Position numbers and translations under genes: made by a program. Below are positions 1 through 12,099 of a DNA stretch of 64,000 bases, piece by piece (the stretch's first letter is position 1; each line of letters starts with the position of its first letter). The notes under the pieces were generated by a model that made no database searches, had not been told where the DNA came from, and was given only the letters and a program-made list of their open reading frames with translations. Location of the stretch: NCBI GenBank assembly GCA_037783415.1, contig JAZGTN010000058.1:5430001-5494000 (forward strand). Direction: 5' to 3'. This DNA is from Leptasterias polaris. Taxonomy: Eukaryota; Echinodermata; Asteroidea; Forcipulatida; Asteriidae.

Positions 1-2
1 AT

Positions 3-257
3 TTTCGGGTCAAGGTGATAGAGGCACTTATTTCAAGCTTCGAGAACAACCCAGTTCACCATGCCCGTAAAGTGTCAAGTGCTTCAAACGCCCTTTCAAC
101 TCAGCACTTTCCAGGTCCGAATGTTGACGGGAAGAAACGTGACTGTGTTGTATGCAGTTCCACCTCTAATCGGAAACAAACTCGCACGATTTGTAAGCAG
201 TGTATCAAGCCAATGTGTGTTATACCATGCTTTGAGAAATTCCACACCAAGCGATAA
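3..257 (+). pseudogene. piggyBac transposase, C-terminal cysteine-rich end (partial)
   Basis: The frame is open to the left window edge (FRVKVIEALI...) and ends with a TAA. The last 85 residues carry a short 'hFPGP' linker and then a cysteine-rich domain with C-x2-C (CVVC), C-x2-C (CKQC), M-C, and a final PCFEKFHT. This is the layout of the C-terminal zinc-binding domain of piggyBac (PGBD4-like) transposases, which helps bind transposon ends. The catalytic DDD core would lie left of the window. There is no internal stop in the visible part, but without the rest I cannot say whether the gene is intact. A second, unrelated copy of this family's C-terminus lies at about 62.2-62.45 kb on the other strand. 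Confidence 0.75.
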
Positions 258-282
258 ATTAGGTCAACAATTCAACTATTAA

Positions 283-2160
283 GTTAATTATGTAAAAAAT
301 TTGTAAAGCGGTTATACCATTATTGGAGAATGTCCACACCAAACGAATAATTTTCTAAACTTTCTGAATAGTCCCCCCCCCCCGCTACAATGTTGAATCC
401 CACAATCGCATGCCTGCCAACAATCAACATTGAGGCGGGGGGGGGGGGGGGGGGGGAATGGTACTTAGAAAAAACAAGTATAGCATGGGGGGGGAGATGG
501 TACTTAGAAAAAACAAGTATAGCACTTTGGCAAAATGGAATGTTAGTTCCTTCTTTACATATTGGTTCATGATAGGTGTAAATTTGATTTGAGGAGTAAT
601 TTTTGTCCAGTTCCTCTCTTCTGTTTATTGAATGTGCAATCCTATGAGCGGGTTTGGGGGTGCTTCAAAAGGAATTTATTAAAACATGTTTTATGTTTGT
701 TTCTTCTTTACATATTGGTGAATGATAGGTAAAACATATATTTTATGAGTTATTTTGTTCGAGTAACGTTCATATTGTGCTTAATCAAACTTCTCTTGTT
801 TATTTTTAATGTTATAATAATCAAAATGGCCGCCTTTTAAAAGTGACTGAACCACCATGGCAATTATAATTTTTGTATGTGAGGCTCATAGACGGAGATA
901 CGGACCAAAACCTTATTTATTGGCAGACATTTATAAATGGGCAATATTTAATGTTCTTTTATGTCAGTTCCTTCTTTGTCATTAAATGTAGAAAAAAATT
1001 AAACTTTAGATTTTACCAGTCATTTATTTCTAAGTCATATTGTGCGTAATCCAAACTCTCTTGTTTATATTTAATGTCTTTTCCTAGGAGCGGGTTTTTT
1101 TTGGGGGGGGGGTTGCTTCCTAAAAAAATTCTTAAAACCTTTTGTTTTGTGGAGGATTCATAATTTGCCAACAATCTAAATGGCAGCCTTAACCAATTGA
1201 TCAACATGGGTATAGTCACCAACTCCCAGTATCGGTGAGGCTCAACCAATATATATATTTTTTGGGGCGGGTTTGGGGGGGGGGAGGATGCTGTTTGAAA
1301 AGTAATATCTTAAAACCTTATGTTTATTTAACGTTTCAAAAATATGTCTCATGCAGATTGGTATGAACAGCTACTTGACAAATGTTTAGCTTAAACATTT
1401 AAACTACTCAATTGTGTATTTAGTGGTCATAATACCATACCTCAAATATATGTTTAAGGCAATGATTTAGTCCAAGGCAATATGCCAAAGGAAACAGTAA
1501 TTTCATTGCTTGCTCAACTTGCATTATGTGACTAGGTAGGCTAACCCCAATCTGCCTTGTGAGGGCGCTGTAACCTGAAACTTTCCTAAAATAGTGTTGG
1601 TCACCAGGTAGCCATGTCAAGGAAATGTCTCTGGTCACCATTGCATAAGTAGCCAATATGTGTTGGTACTGAAAGGGTTAATTGCATTATTAGTCCTTCC
1701 TTTAGACGGAAATTTAACTCTGACTTTAAGTACGTAAACTGTGTCAGCCATGGTATTTGTGATAGTGTCAAAACTGTTTTGTTTCGTAACCAGTTTCTTG
1801 AATGTGATGATCTTGACGCCCTTGGTCAGCTGCTCAGATCGTTCTGACAATTCTTTTGTTTTATATTTTGTCAAGATGGTCTGGGGGTCGTCCAAGAGTG
1901 TCGGGGTTATCCTGTATCTTTAATTGCGTGTTTATGTACCTTATATTGTTTATTTGATGTACTTTTATCTTCTCCATTTTTGGAGGTTTTGTGGAAATAA
2001 ATAAATAAATAAATATTTGGAAGTTTATTTTAACGATATTAGGTCCGGCATGGAGGCCCAGTATAAAAACATACCGGCAGACCATATCCAGACCGAGAAG
2101 AAATAGATTTATGATATTAATTATACAATCAAGCTGACTTTAAAACAACATTTTTAATCA
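283..2160. other. Non-coding stretch with G/C homopolymers
   Basis: I see no gene here. It holds poly-C (about 371-382) and poly-G (about 436-456) tracts, shorter G-runs near 1101-1110 and 1274-1282, and an (ATAA)n tract near 1996-2014. Two diverged copies of a segment containing 'ttagaaaaaacaagtatagca' occur at 463-485 and 503-525. Open frames are short and low-complexity. Confidence 0.6.
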
Positions 2161-2164
2161 ATCC

Positions 2165-2612
2165 CTTACGGAAATATCCCATGGCCATCCCATGGGAATA
2201 CCATTGGATCCCATTGGATGGCCATGGTGCCTTATGGGATCACCATGGTGTTTTATTGACACAATGGTGTGTGACATGGCGAGTCTATGGGAGAAAAAAA
2301 TCCCCATTGGGATCACCATGGGGTTTTATTGACACAATGGTGTGTGACATGGTGAGTCTATGGGGGAAAAAAATCACCATTGGGATCCCCATGGGGTTTT
2401 ATTGACACAATGGTGTGTGACATGGTGAGTCTATGGGGGAAAAATCACCATTGGGATCACCATGGAGTTTTATTGACACATTTATTGACACAATGGTGTG
2501 AGACATGGTGAGTCTTTGGACAAAGAAATCACCATTGGGATCACCATGGGGTACAATGGTGTGTGGCATGGTGAGTCTATGGAGAAAGAAATCACCATTG
2601 GGATCACCCTCT
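2165..2612. repeat. 73-bp minisatellite, about 6 copies
   Basis: The phrase GGGATCMCCATGG followed by TTTTATTGACACAATGGTG starts at 2236, 2309, 2382, 2453, 2537 and 2600. The spacings are 73, 73, 71, 84 and 63 bp. The 84-bp unit carries a repeated 'tttattgacaca', and the 63-bp unit lacks that stretch. Open frames on both strands across it are produced by the repeat and are not evidence of coding. Confidence 0.9.
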
Positions 2613-2639
2613 TCACATTATTGGTGTTACTGAGTCTTT

Positions 2640-4140
2640 TGGGATATGGAGAAACTAGCTCAGTTTTGAAACAAACATGGTGTTTCATTGTCACCGGGTG
2701 TCAAGGAGATTTTGCTTCTGCGCGTGCGTACTTCACGTTACTAGGCATTCTTCGCTTACACAGCTAGCGCAGAAATTTGGCACTTGCACAGTAAACAGAG
2801 AATTGAGATCGTATAAGCACAGAATTCGGCGGTATAACCAGAGCCATGAAATTGGGCCCAGGTCATCATTGGAATCACCAATGTAGTACATGTAATGAGA
2901 CATTGTTCTGTAATTGGCCACTGAGCGAGTGAGAACAAAATTACAAACATAAAAAGGCAGTATAGTTTACTTCTGGTAATTGAATCTGACTATAGGAAAC
3001 CCATGACCACATACATGTAGTTCACTTGCATGAATGACTTGACTTGAGGTCATTCAAACAATGATATGAGCAAGTGCAACCTAAAGAAATATCCAATGTC
3101 TGATGTACATTTTCGGACAAAGCATTTTCAAAGTAGAGCACAAAAAAAAATAAAAAAAATCAAGCACACAATAGAATTCCATGACATGCATGTAACATTT
3201 ATTTCACTAAATGTCAACTAAATGTTCAACAGTAAATGTGAAAACTGCAAATTGTTTTATCTGGCCTTTTTATCTTGCCATTGCACTGATATTCATTAAT
3301 AAAATGCCTTTGAGAGTTTATGCACCCTAATAGACCTTTCCCATGAAACATGTAAATTGGACATTGTACAAATATGTTGGAACAGTGCGCGGGACTGATG
3401 GAAGCGTCACGTGTACGCGCTTTGTACACATTTCTATGGCGTTTGCAAACCAACATGGTCTGCACGCATGCGTGAATGTAATTAGCATAATTTCATGGGA
3501 AAGGTCCATAGATACAAGACAGGTTGGTAAACTGTGTTGTTTTCTAGGGATGTTATCTCAACATCTTATTAGCTTTTATTTTTAGCAAAGTCAGCTTTAA
3601 ATACCTAGTAGAGGTTTTCTCTCCTTTTATCTGCTTGTTACTCTCTACTCTTTCCATGGAAATTTTGGCAAAAATTACAATTTTGAAGGTTTTCCCAGCC
3701 AATTTTAGCAACGCTACATGTTACCCCCAGGTTTGATCAGACTAGGGTTTTTCTTTACATGTACATGTATTTAGCTCTTGCATTTAATTGTATAAGCATT
3801 GAAAACTAACATTAATTTTTACATTAACTTCTGTGCTCTTTGTAACACTGCAAACATTCAAATGGCCATAGAAATCAACCAGAGAACAGGGTCCCATTGT
3901 CGACTGAGCATAAACAGTGTAACTCAGGAAACTGCGGCATTTGCCAAGCAGTGGTCAGCACATCTGAATAGCGTGCATAGTAACAGCATTTTTCCCGGTG
4001 TGATCCATTGCAGTGGTGTAATTCTATAGCGGGTGATTTCTATTATGCATTCTGCCCTCAGGTTATTTTTTATGGTCCTTTGAAGTTATTACAAAAGATG
4101 CAACTTCCTTTTGATCTGAATTGATTGAAAACGTCGTCAA
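2640..4140. other. No gene recognised
   Basis: Apart from a small inverted-repeat element at 3331-3509 I see nothing coding. Open frames are under 90 codons with no recognisable motif. Confidence 0.5.
3331..3509. mobile_element. Small MITE with TIR GACCTTTCCCATGAAA
   Basis: GACCTTTCCCATGAAA at 3333-3348 is matched by its reverse complement TTTCATGGGAAAGGTC at 3491-3506. The inverted ends enclose about 180 bp without coding capacity. Flanking bases at both sides allow a TA or ATA target duplication, but this is not decisive. It is a non-autonomous DNA element of unassigned superfamily. Confidence 0.6.
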
Positions 4141-4142
4141 AG

Positions 4143-6608
4143 CTAATCACTTTCAACTGTGTTAGGAAGAGTGCACACATAGGCATCAAGGAATTTTGGT
4201 GGACACCTTTCAATAAGAACACACAACTTGCCAGTTAATGCAGCTGCATGACAAGCTTTGACTTCATCAGCTATACTACTCATTACTTTTATATGGCTTG
4301 CAATTGCCCCTGTTTGCCTGTCAACTAAAATACTTCTTCCTTCATTTACCAACACCTCAAGATAGAAAACATAGCACTTGTCCTCCACAACACAAAAGTG
4401 TGTGACAACACCATATGATCCATCCTTAAAATTCACAGTGTAGGAATTCCTACGTGTCACTTTACTGTAGAACTTAGAATGGATCAATGTTCCTTCTAGT
4501 ACCACTCGATCATAACAGTCAATTATATTTGGAACTGGATTTTCAAGGAGGGTTTCTAAAGCAACGTTTACACAACCTAGAACAGTTACTTCAGGGGAGA
4601 CACGGTAAGCCTTCTTTGTGGTAACAAGGCCTTCTGACATTGATTTGCAAAACTCATGCACTGTTGACAATTCACCAATATTATAAGTGGACATTAACTT
4701 TGGCAGATGTTTCCAGATAGTGAAGTTCTCAATTATTTGAAACGGCACCCCTTGAGTTCCGTGGAACATTTTGAGCAAATTTCCGTTGTGTGATTCAAAG
4801 TGGAAAGTAGAGCTTACCCATAACGGGCCCCAGTTCCGCAATGTTTTTACCATATGAAGGAGCTGGTGGACATTGTATGTCATGTACTGCTGTCCATACA
4901 ATATTCCAACAAACAGTACAAACTTGCGTAGCATGACATCTGCGTTGATGAGGTCAGTTTCAGATATTGACTCTGACAGTAGCAGGGAGATGCTGTGAAC
5001 TAACAACAGCCAGTGCTTCAAATAGGCTTCCGAGAGTACACCAAGAAGACATGGAAGCGAGTAGAAGAGAAGCCAGGATCGCCATTCTGATCCCTTCCAG
5101 AATCGCCTTTCTGAGATGGAGCGAGGTGTGCGAGATATAGCCCTCGGTGGCTTGATACTCAATAAGCGCTCATTGACCTTATCTAGTCCTAGTCTAAGTA
5201 TCTGCTGACTCCAAGCAAACTGTTATGCAGGTAATCTACACTAAACCCATCAATGACGTTGAAAGACGTGAGTAAAAACAGAATCGATGGACCTTTCACT
5301 CCACAAACATCTCTGTTGTGTCTGCATGCCTCCTCAGCCTGACGAACAGTTGTTGATGTGTGCAGCTTCTTTTTGGTATGGATAAACTTGGACGTTCCCT
5401 CTTCCCTTGGCAACACGTAACCCTGGATGAGTACACCATGCACATCCAAATTTGCCATTGTATTGTTTAAAGTTTTGAAGACCGCATCTAGCAACAGAGT
5501 CACACGAACAAATGAGTGTGAATACTCTCGTGTGAACAATTGCAGTGCCATCAGACCACTAAAAGCCATTCTCAGCAAGGTCATTACACTCATGAATAAA
5601 GTGCCTCAAAAAAACTGCTGGATCCGGCTTTCCTACCCGAAACCACAATCCTGTGAGCAAGACGTTACTTCTCCGGATTTTAGGTGGCAATTCATTGATA
5701 ACATACTGTATTGGCCAAATTGAGACATTTCACGACTTGAAGACAGGCACCCCGTCAGTGTTCCAAGTTAATGAATTGTTTCCTGGTGTCATTAGGTCAG
5801 GTCTGGATTTATACAAATTTCCATCATATATATCTTCGATATTATACGCATTGACTTTCTGACGTGTGTTTCTGTAGTTGACATGGTTTATTACATCATG
5901 ATCTTTGAACAGTTCTTCAAGCTGTGATTTTAGAGAGCTGACAATAAAGAAATTACCACCTTTTATAAGGTCACTGCGACAACGCTGTTGATCACAGTTA
6001 CCACATGTCATGTGTTGCTCTTCACAAACACCGATGTACTCTGTACAATTTTCACAGTAAAAATGCAGGTTTACTTTGCTTTTTGAGCTTTCAGTAAACT
6101 TCTTCAAATGGTACAAGGTATTTGGTATGCAATTGTTCTGACCTATTATGATATTAACAAGGAGTAAAAGGTCAGAAAGAGCTGCCTTTGTTATTGAATG
6201 TCTCAAAGCAAAACAGTAAAGCATTGTTACTATTTGGCCCACTGTAATGTCAGATCCATCAAATATTGGCCTATCACCATCATTGTCCTCTGCACCATCT
6301 TCACTGTCCATGTTGTCCTCTGCACCATCTTCACTGTCCATGTGGTGCACATGTATTTCTTCTTCTTCGCTGTCTCCTTCATTGTCCATAGATTGCTCTT
6401 CATGTTCACTGTTATCTGTTTCTTCCTCCGCATTATTGTTGTCATTCTCTCCCGCATTCTCTTCATTTTCATCTCTATCACTTTCTTGTGGTTCTTCACA
6501 TTCACTCATTCCTTCCTCCACAGTGTCTTGGTCAATCCCCCTGTTGTTCGATAACCTGACATAGATATTAAAAAGGTAAATAAAAATAAACACCAACCCA
6601 GAGATCAA
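4143..6608 (-). pseudogene. CACTA/EnSpm-like transposase, frameshifted
   Basis: Three minus-strand blocks belong to one protein. 6608-5730 has an acidic N-terminus (including a duplicated DMDSEDGAEDN), a cysteine-rich patch (CENC, CGNC) and ends in NTDGVPVFKS. 5593-5189 ends in GPSILFL..FNVIDGFSVDYLHN. 5162-4143 has RSWLLFYSLPCLLG and a long C-terminus. These are landmarks of the Tnp2/EnSpm-type transposases common in invertebrate genomes. The gap 5730-5593 is not a deletion: another frame there reads IWPIQYVINELPPKIR and TGLWFRVGKPDP, the expected continuation. A further block near 5560-5440 reads CGLQNFKQYNGKFGCAWC in a frame different from the listed ORF. At least three frameshifts therefore break an otherwise nearly full-length copy. 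The element's termini were not located. Confidence 0.8.
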
Positions 6609-7250
6609 GGAATGTCATAATACATTTGGGGTAATGAAATTAAAAACTTCATCAGTATAATCTGTGCTAAAGCTGATGTTGCCTTCCAAAAAACCCCAAA
6701 ATGTTGAAGTTTTTTTATTTATTTACTACTGTTTTGACGTTTATAAGGTATTTAATTACTTTTTAATTATTCATTAAATTTCTGAAGCAGTTCAAACGCA
6801 GATAGATAAGTAATTAAAGGAGTGCTCTCTTGCAAAACAATTTAGAGCTATTATGTATTTGAAAAACACAACCCTCAGATAAAATGACTCTGGACGAGTC
6901 GTCCATAGTCTCATTGGCCAGCGTTCAACTGTCAGTGTTAACACAGGCAGATTTGTTTGCACACAATTGGCACCCAGCTGGCTGTGTCAATCGTAAGCCA
7001 TTGTTGGCATGTCGTACACAATGAATATAAACAAGGGTCTGCCCTTTGCTTTGTTGAAAAACATTTGGACTTGGAAAGGTGAGAAGCTTCAAAAAACATT
7101 GTTAATGTTAGCCAATGATTTATTTATTTTGATTCGTTATAAAAAACATGCTCTTGTATTCATTCCGAGCTCAATGTGGCTAGAGCTTGGATCACAAAAG
7201 ATTTTGACTTGCATTTATTCATTTTTAATAACATTTTGACTAACCACAAT
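6609..7250. other. Intronic/intergenic, no gene seen
   Basis: AT-rich sequence between the EnSpm body and an upstream acidic exon-like block. Nothing is recognised. Confidence 0.4.
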
Positions 7251-7251
7251 G

Positions 7252-7425
7252 TGATGATCATAAACTCTGAAATGGTCATCATCACTGTTATCTACTTCTT
7301 CATCAGCAAAATCTTCGTAAATCGTCAGCATTCTCTTCATTTTCATCACCATAACTTTCTTCTTCAGCACCATGACCGCATTCTTCAATTTGTTGTTGCT
7401 CTTCATGTTCCCTTTCATCCTGAAA
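7252..7425 (-). pseudogene. Acidic N-terminal exon remnant of an EnSpm transposase
   Basis: The minus strand reads a very acidic segment (DEREHEEQQQIEECGHG, then EEESYGDENEENADD) preceded by an AG (the minus sequence TTTCAG at about 7426) that could be an acceptor. A frame change then gives FADEEVDNSDDDHF. The composition matches the acidic N-terminus of the transposase at 4143-6608, and it lies upstream of it in the same orientation. I infer an upstream exon or a second fragment of the same family. Identification rests on composition only. Confidence 0.4.
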
Positions 7426-7662
7426 TTGTAAAAGAAAAATGTTAATCATTTGCATGCGACGGTTATTGTGAATTTTGAAAATAATAAGTCCCCTGTTGTC
7501 AGGTAATGTAATTGTAAGCCTTTCAACATTTTGACAATTAAGGGGCAAGGCCACTTTATCTTGAGTACAGGGCACTGACACATTTCAGGCTGTTGCCTCC
7601 GTGGATCACACAATTTTCAACACAGGAAATTTCCAAACTTTTTAAGCGGAATGAACCTCATA

Positions 7663-8504
7663 CAGTCGTTTGACCAGTTCCGGATCACTTTTGAATTCAC
7701 GATGTTTTTGTTGCATTCTCTTTAACATTTTAAACAAACAAAAGTCGATCAGTTTACCTACACCGTACATGTCATAACGTTCACCAAGTATCCATTGGCA
7801 AAAAATAAGTAATACTTTTGAAGTGGCTTCGAGAAAAGTATCGTCACCCGTTTGACCAGTTCCGGATCGGTTGAATCTATTCCGAATCAGTAGCGCGCCC
7901 TCTATTGCAAACCAATACTCCAAATCCCATTAATAAAACTGAAAATACATGCAACGTTATCGACGGCTGTTGGATGAAGTACATGTAGTTTTACATTCCT
8001 TTAAAATATAAAAATGCACGCTTCCAGTGCAACTGAAATGACAAACAGCCGTACGATTTTAACTAACTGAGTGCGCCACCATTTAGCATACCAACATATT
8101 GAGTGATCCGGAACTGGGCAAAGGTACGATGCCTCCCAACAAACGATTTTGGTAATTTTATCTCATAAAAAAACCAAACGTCTGCTCAGTATTTATGGGA
8201 AATATGTTTTACACATTCTTACCATTTTACATCAATGCTATTCGCCCTGGCATTCAAATTTGAAAGGTGAGAAGTTTTAACAGCATTTTTCAACAAACAT
8301 TTTGGGGGGTAAATAATGATCACTATCGCCGACAAACTTAAGAAAAATTACCATAATTTATTTGTCACCTTATCTTGGGTTTGTTGGTTTATTGGATGTT
8401 ATTCTTCACATGTATCAACAGGAATTGGTAATTTAATTATGTGGTTGTTGCAAAGTTTAAGTGATCCGGAACTGGTCAATGATCCGGAACTGGTCAAACG
8501 ACTG
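7663..8504. mobile_element. TA-flanked MITE (mariner-like ends)
   Basis: The ends are CAGTCGTTTGACC at 7663 and its reverse complement ending at 8504, with TA on both sides (7661-7662, 8505-8506). The TIR continues through CAGTTCCGGATCACT. The right end carries an extra tandem copy of ATGATCCGGAACTGGTCA. The motif also occurs internally near 7852-7870 and 8103-8117, so the element may be compound. The minus frame at 7642-7923 runs through the TIR and shows no transposase motif. CAGT ends plus a TA duplication are typical of Tc1/mariner; I infer a non-autonomous member. Confidence 0.7.
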
Positions 8505-8560
8505 TAGTTCTAGGAGTATCCAAAGACCAAATGGCAGTGTTGTAACCAAGTCATTTGTTG

Positions 8561-8710
8561 TCAAGTCAAGTCAAGTCGCAAGTCATCTTTGGTCAAGTCA
8601 AGTCAAGTCACAAGTCATTTTTGTTCAAGTCAAGTCAAGTCGCAAGTCAAATTTTCACAAGTCAAGTCAAGTCACAAGTCAAATTTACGCAATCAAGTCA
8701 AGTCACAAGA
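8561..8710. repeat. CAAGT-rich minisatellite
   Basis: Nested repeat: pentamer CAAGT/CAAGTC in runs of three, arranged in higher-order units of about 37-43 bp of the form CAAGTCAAGTCAAGTCRCAAGTC plus a variable T-rich spacer. Four higher-order units are visible. Three overlapping open frames run across it because the unit lacks stops. Confidence 0.85.
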
Positions 8711-8843
8711 TCAACTATCATATCAACCAGTTGCAACATCTCCCCGCTTAGTTATACCCCGGCTTTTCAACACCAACACAACTACTACTACTACTCATCG
8801 CAAGCGCCTAATCGGGTTTGTTGGGAACAGTTAACATCTAGAT

Positions 8844-10811
8844 AAGAAATCCAACCAGTCAGTATCCCTCAGTATCCCAAACAGGTTTATCCTTACAAAA
8901 TTGGTCCTTCGAGCCGGATTATTTGGAATATCTAACTGTTCCTGTGTTAGATGAATGTGTGTTGGTGATGTCTACTCATAGTCATACCCCAGAAGGACAG
9001 GATGATCCTTCAAAATTATTGACATATGCCTCGGCTGATACCACCCCGGGGCATGATGCAATTTCCGCAGCTGGTGCATTGGTCAGTTTGGCTTACTGTT
9101 ATCCTCCAGAGCCACTACCGGACCCGCCTCATCCACAGAGTCACCCTGCGGACTTCCCTCCAAGTGTATTACCCTCCTTCAACACCCATCGACCCATGGA
9201 TTATGTCAAGGCTCCTTCCATGTATAGTCAAAGATCCCGACATAGCTCAAATGGCTCAACAAGATCCAACATCGCTCGACGACTGGAAGAAAGGGCACGT
9301 GTTCGATTTGAAACCACCCAGCGGGAAATCATGATTGAATCAAACTTGCAAGATGGGATGGTTGAACTTGAAACTGAGAGACTAAGAAATGAACTCCATT
9401 TCATTGAGGAGGCAGAATTGGTGGATGGTCCAGGGGCTCACTTGCCAGGCCCCACTGAATCGGTGCCTAACCGAACCACCACATGGGTTGAGAACAATAT
9501 AAATTTGCCACAGAAAACACCTGGTGTGATTTGTTCTGAAACTGTTTGTGATAATGACATAGGGAACAGCCCAACTTTACCACAGTCAAGTAAACTGGTA
9601 AGTATGAGTTTCAGTGGATCTGGACAACTGTTACATAGTTCCGTGACTAGCGATAAGATATTGGGTAAGGTTCAAAATGGCATTGATACAGGGTCACATG
9701 AAAATCACAAGGCTTTGTTTAAGCTGCAACCGGCCGGGTACACTCTTGCGAGCCAACCAGCACCTGCGCAATTGCTTACGCACATGCGCAGTGCTGCGAC
9801 CGTCGCTGACAATACTGTGGTTACAACTGAAATTTTTAATTCTCATACCTGTGTACTTAACCCCTAGTCTCAGTCATTTACTCCCGCAGGTACATCATTT
9901 ACTCCCGCAGGTACACCGTCGCTGACAATACTGTGGTTACAACTGAAATTGTTAATTCTCATACCTCTGTACTTAACCCCCAGTCTCAGTCATTTACTCC
10001 CGCAGGTACATCATTTACTCCCGCAGGTACATCATTTACTCCCGCAGGTACATCATTTACTCCCGCAGGTACATGTCCAAATCCCGGTGGTTCAGTTGTG
10101 GTGGCGAGCAAGGATGAGAAGTCTATTAAGGGTAAAAAACCACCGGGACCACCCGATAAACAATCACTTGACAGTTGTCCATCAGACGGATCTGACTCAA
10201 GTGAAAATGGTGACTCTTCAGAAGATGACCTCCATGATAGCAGTAGGGCTACCAAAGTTAAGAGAACCAGCTCTAAACCAAAGGCAAATCAGACATCAGG
10301 GGTTTCATGCAACATTGCTCCACTTAACTTTGGTTATGGTATGTTAAGGAATAGTTTACCGAAGTTGAACATTCCGAAGTTCGACAACGAGTTTGACGTA
10401 AAGCAGTATGTAACTTTCAGATCACTGTGGGACAGTGTGATGGAGAAATCTGAGTATCAGTTGCCACCTGCAACAAAGTTTGCGTACCTTCGAAGCCACT
10501 TGGGAGGACGACCACTCAGGATGGCAGATAGAAACATGGTGTTAGGGGACGAAGCCTACATGACGACAATGAAGCAATTCACCAAGAGACAACATCTGAA
10601 GAGAAGAGAAGTATTAACTGAAGAAGGTGATGATTCATCAATAGGAAAGAGAGCACAACTGGGAAGAAGTCTAATAAAAGAACAAAGGCCGATGATGGTT
10701 GTTCAAAGAAGGGACAAGGGACAACAATTCAGGAGAAGGAGTCTGGGGATCAGACGGTGGAAGGTCCGGATGGAGACGATTGGTGATGATGGCAAGCAGG
10801 ACAGAAAGTGA
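8844..10811 (+). pseudogene. BEL/Pao-like gag polyprotein remnant
   Basis: An open frame starts just after a TAG near 8841 with no early ATG. It contains a Ser/Arg-rich stretch (SMYSQRSRHSSNGSTRS) followed by a charged helix (RRLEERARVRFET) like the N-terminal region of BEL/Pao Gag. It stops at 9867 (TAG). A second frame to 10811 contains LPKLNIPKFDNEF and WDSVMEKS...KFAYLRSHLGG, matching the Gag core consensus LPKL.LP.F...W..F...KF.YL...L.G. A 116-bp tandem duplication (9800-9915 onto 9916-) explains the change of frame, and the TAG is a C-to-T difference between the two copies (CCCTAG against CCCCAG). Neither protease nor RT follows, so this is a truncated, inactive copy. BEL/Pao is my best match; other LTR retrotransposon Gags are possible. 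Confidence 0.6.
9800..10073 (+). repeat. 116-bp duplication with 21-bp in-frame repeats
   Basis: The unit TCATTTACTCCCGCAGGTACA (21 bp, encoding SFTPAGT) occurs twice at 9874-9915 and four times at 9990-10073. The sequence between, from CGTCGCTGACAATACTG, is a near copy of 9800 onward at offset 116 bp. Confidence 0.9.
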
Positions 10812-10880
10812 CCCCAAATTGTGGTAAAGGAGAATAGGAAAACAATGCGATAATGAAAATTAAACTATCCCCCGTTTCAA

Positions 10881-11115
10881 TGAGGTGGTTGGGTTGGTGT
10901 AGAGGTATCTTTCCTCACCTTTCACCTCTAGGACTCTGGTTCGAATCCTGCTGGGGGCACTATGTGGATTGGTTTTTCAGTCCCTACCTGACTGCGTGGG
11001 TTTTCCTCCCGCATCTAAAATTGAAACTTCCTTGTCTTTTTTCCATTTGGTTATTGGCTAGTACATTGATATAGTTCGCTTTTCTGAGAGTCCTTGGCTT
11101 CACAACCAGAATAAA
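10881..11115 (+). mobile_element. tRNA-derived SINE
   Basis: A perfect polymerase III box A (TGGTGTAGAGG, 10895-10905) and box B (GGTTCGAATCC, 10938-10948) lie 43 bp apart. A non-tRNA body follows with the phrase CTGACTGCGTGGGTTTTCC (about 10990-11008), familiar from invertebrate SINEs, and an A/T-rich end near 11115. The tRNA part cannot fold as an intact tRNA gene, so it is a SINE. Confidence 0.7.
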
Positions 11116-12060
11116 TTAAATGAAAACAAAGTCTCTTTTAGTATAAAAACAACATTTCCATACACAAATAATTATCCCCCAAAATGTTAAATTTCAACAT
11201 GTGTGCGAAAACCTAGTAGAAATGTATACCTTTTACTTGCCAAATATTAATGCAACACAGGAATTGTACAAAATTGAGTTTGAGATGTCGCATTATCTAC
11301 CTGATTCGAACTCGTTGTAAAAAATGTTTTTCCATACATACCAACTAGAAAGAATTACCCACAAATTGTTAATTTTTAACACCTTGTTAACATGCGCTCA
11401 AAACCAAACTGTGAAGGGCAACTTAGAAGTAGCACTTGTACAACATTTGGTTTGAGGTTTCAATCACCTGTCTGAACCTTGAGTGAAAAAACATTTAGAT
11501 ATTTTGTAATTGGTAAAAAACAAATAGCAACAAAAATGTGAATATTTTAATGGTTGGGGCGACCTCAAGTGCAGTCGTGAACTATGAGCCTATAGAGGAA
11601 GCCAACTTTGATCGCATTTTTAGGGCTGGCTTTAGGCCTATATCGATCCCATTGTAGAATAGGTGATCTTTTTCAACATCTGACCGTCCTTGCATTTCTG
11701 TATGCTCTGTGGTATTAATGGAAATATTACATTATTATTTGGACCACGAATAATGCCTTTTATTTTGCGGTGATTTTAATCAATGTTATCTGGGCTATTT
11801 CTTGGAATCCTCGCCCCTCATGTGTCTATAATTCTCGTGATCTTCTTGGTAATTTTCTTGATGGAAAATGGTTAAAACGAGGCAATAGATGGCTGGTAAT
11901 AATAATATTAGTATGTTACTGACTGATAGTCTGACCGGACACAAATTATTTTGTTCAATATTTTACCATAGAGGAAGGAAATACATGGTTTAATAAATTT
12001 AAGTGTTCACCATAATTAAGTATGCTAAATTCAATGTAAGATGTTTGGTTAAGCTCAAAT
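11116..12060. other. No gene recognised
   Basis: AT-rich DNA with two loosely similar segments (about 11140-11290 and 11310-11470: 'caacattt ... ccatacac/ccatacat ... aattgttaaatttt/aatttttaac'). No frame or motif I can support. Confidence 0.4.
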
Positions 12061-12099
12061 CTAGATAAAAAAGCAATTGCAACCTTTATCCAACATTGT

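Noticed and set aside
390..572. Glycine-run ORF
   Set aside because: Produced by poly-G tracts, with no homology and likely length-unstable.
2181..2694. Open frames across the 73-bp repeat on both strands
   Set aside because: They follow the repeat unit, have no homology or splice context, and change frame with unit length.
6198..6564. Plus-strand frames opposite the acidic region of the EnSpm transposase
   Set aside because: Low-complexity shadows (Ser/Phe-rich) of a GAT/GAA-rich minus-strand coding region.
10895..10948. tRNA gene
   Set aside because: Boxes A and B are present but the arms do not pair into a cloverleaf and SINE sequence follows. The same holds for 50819-50888.
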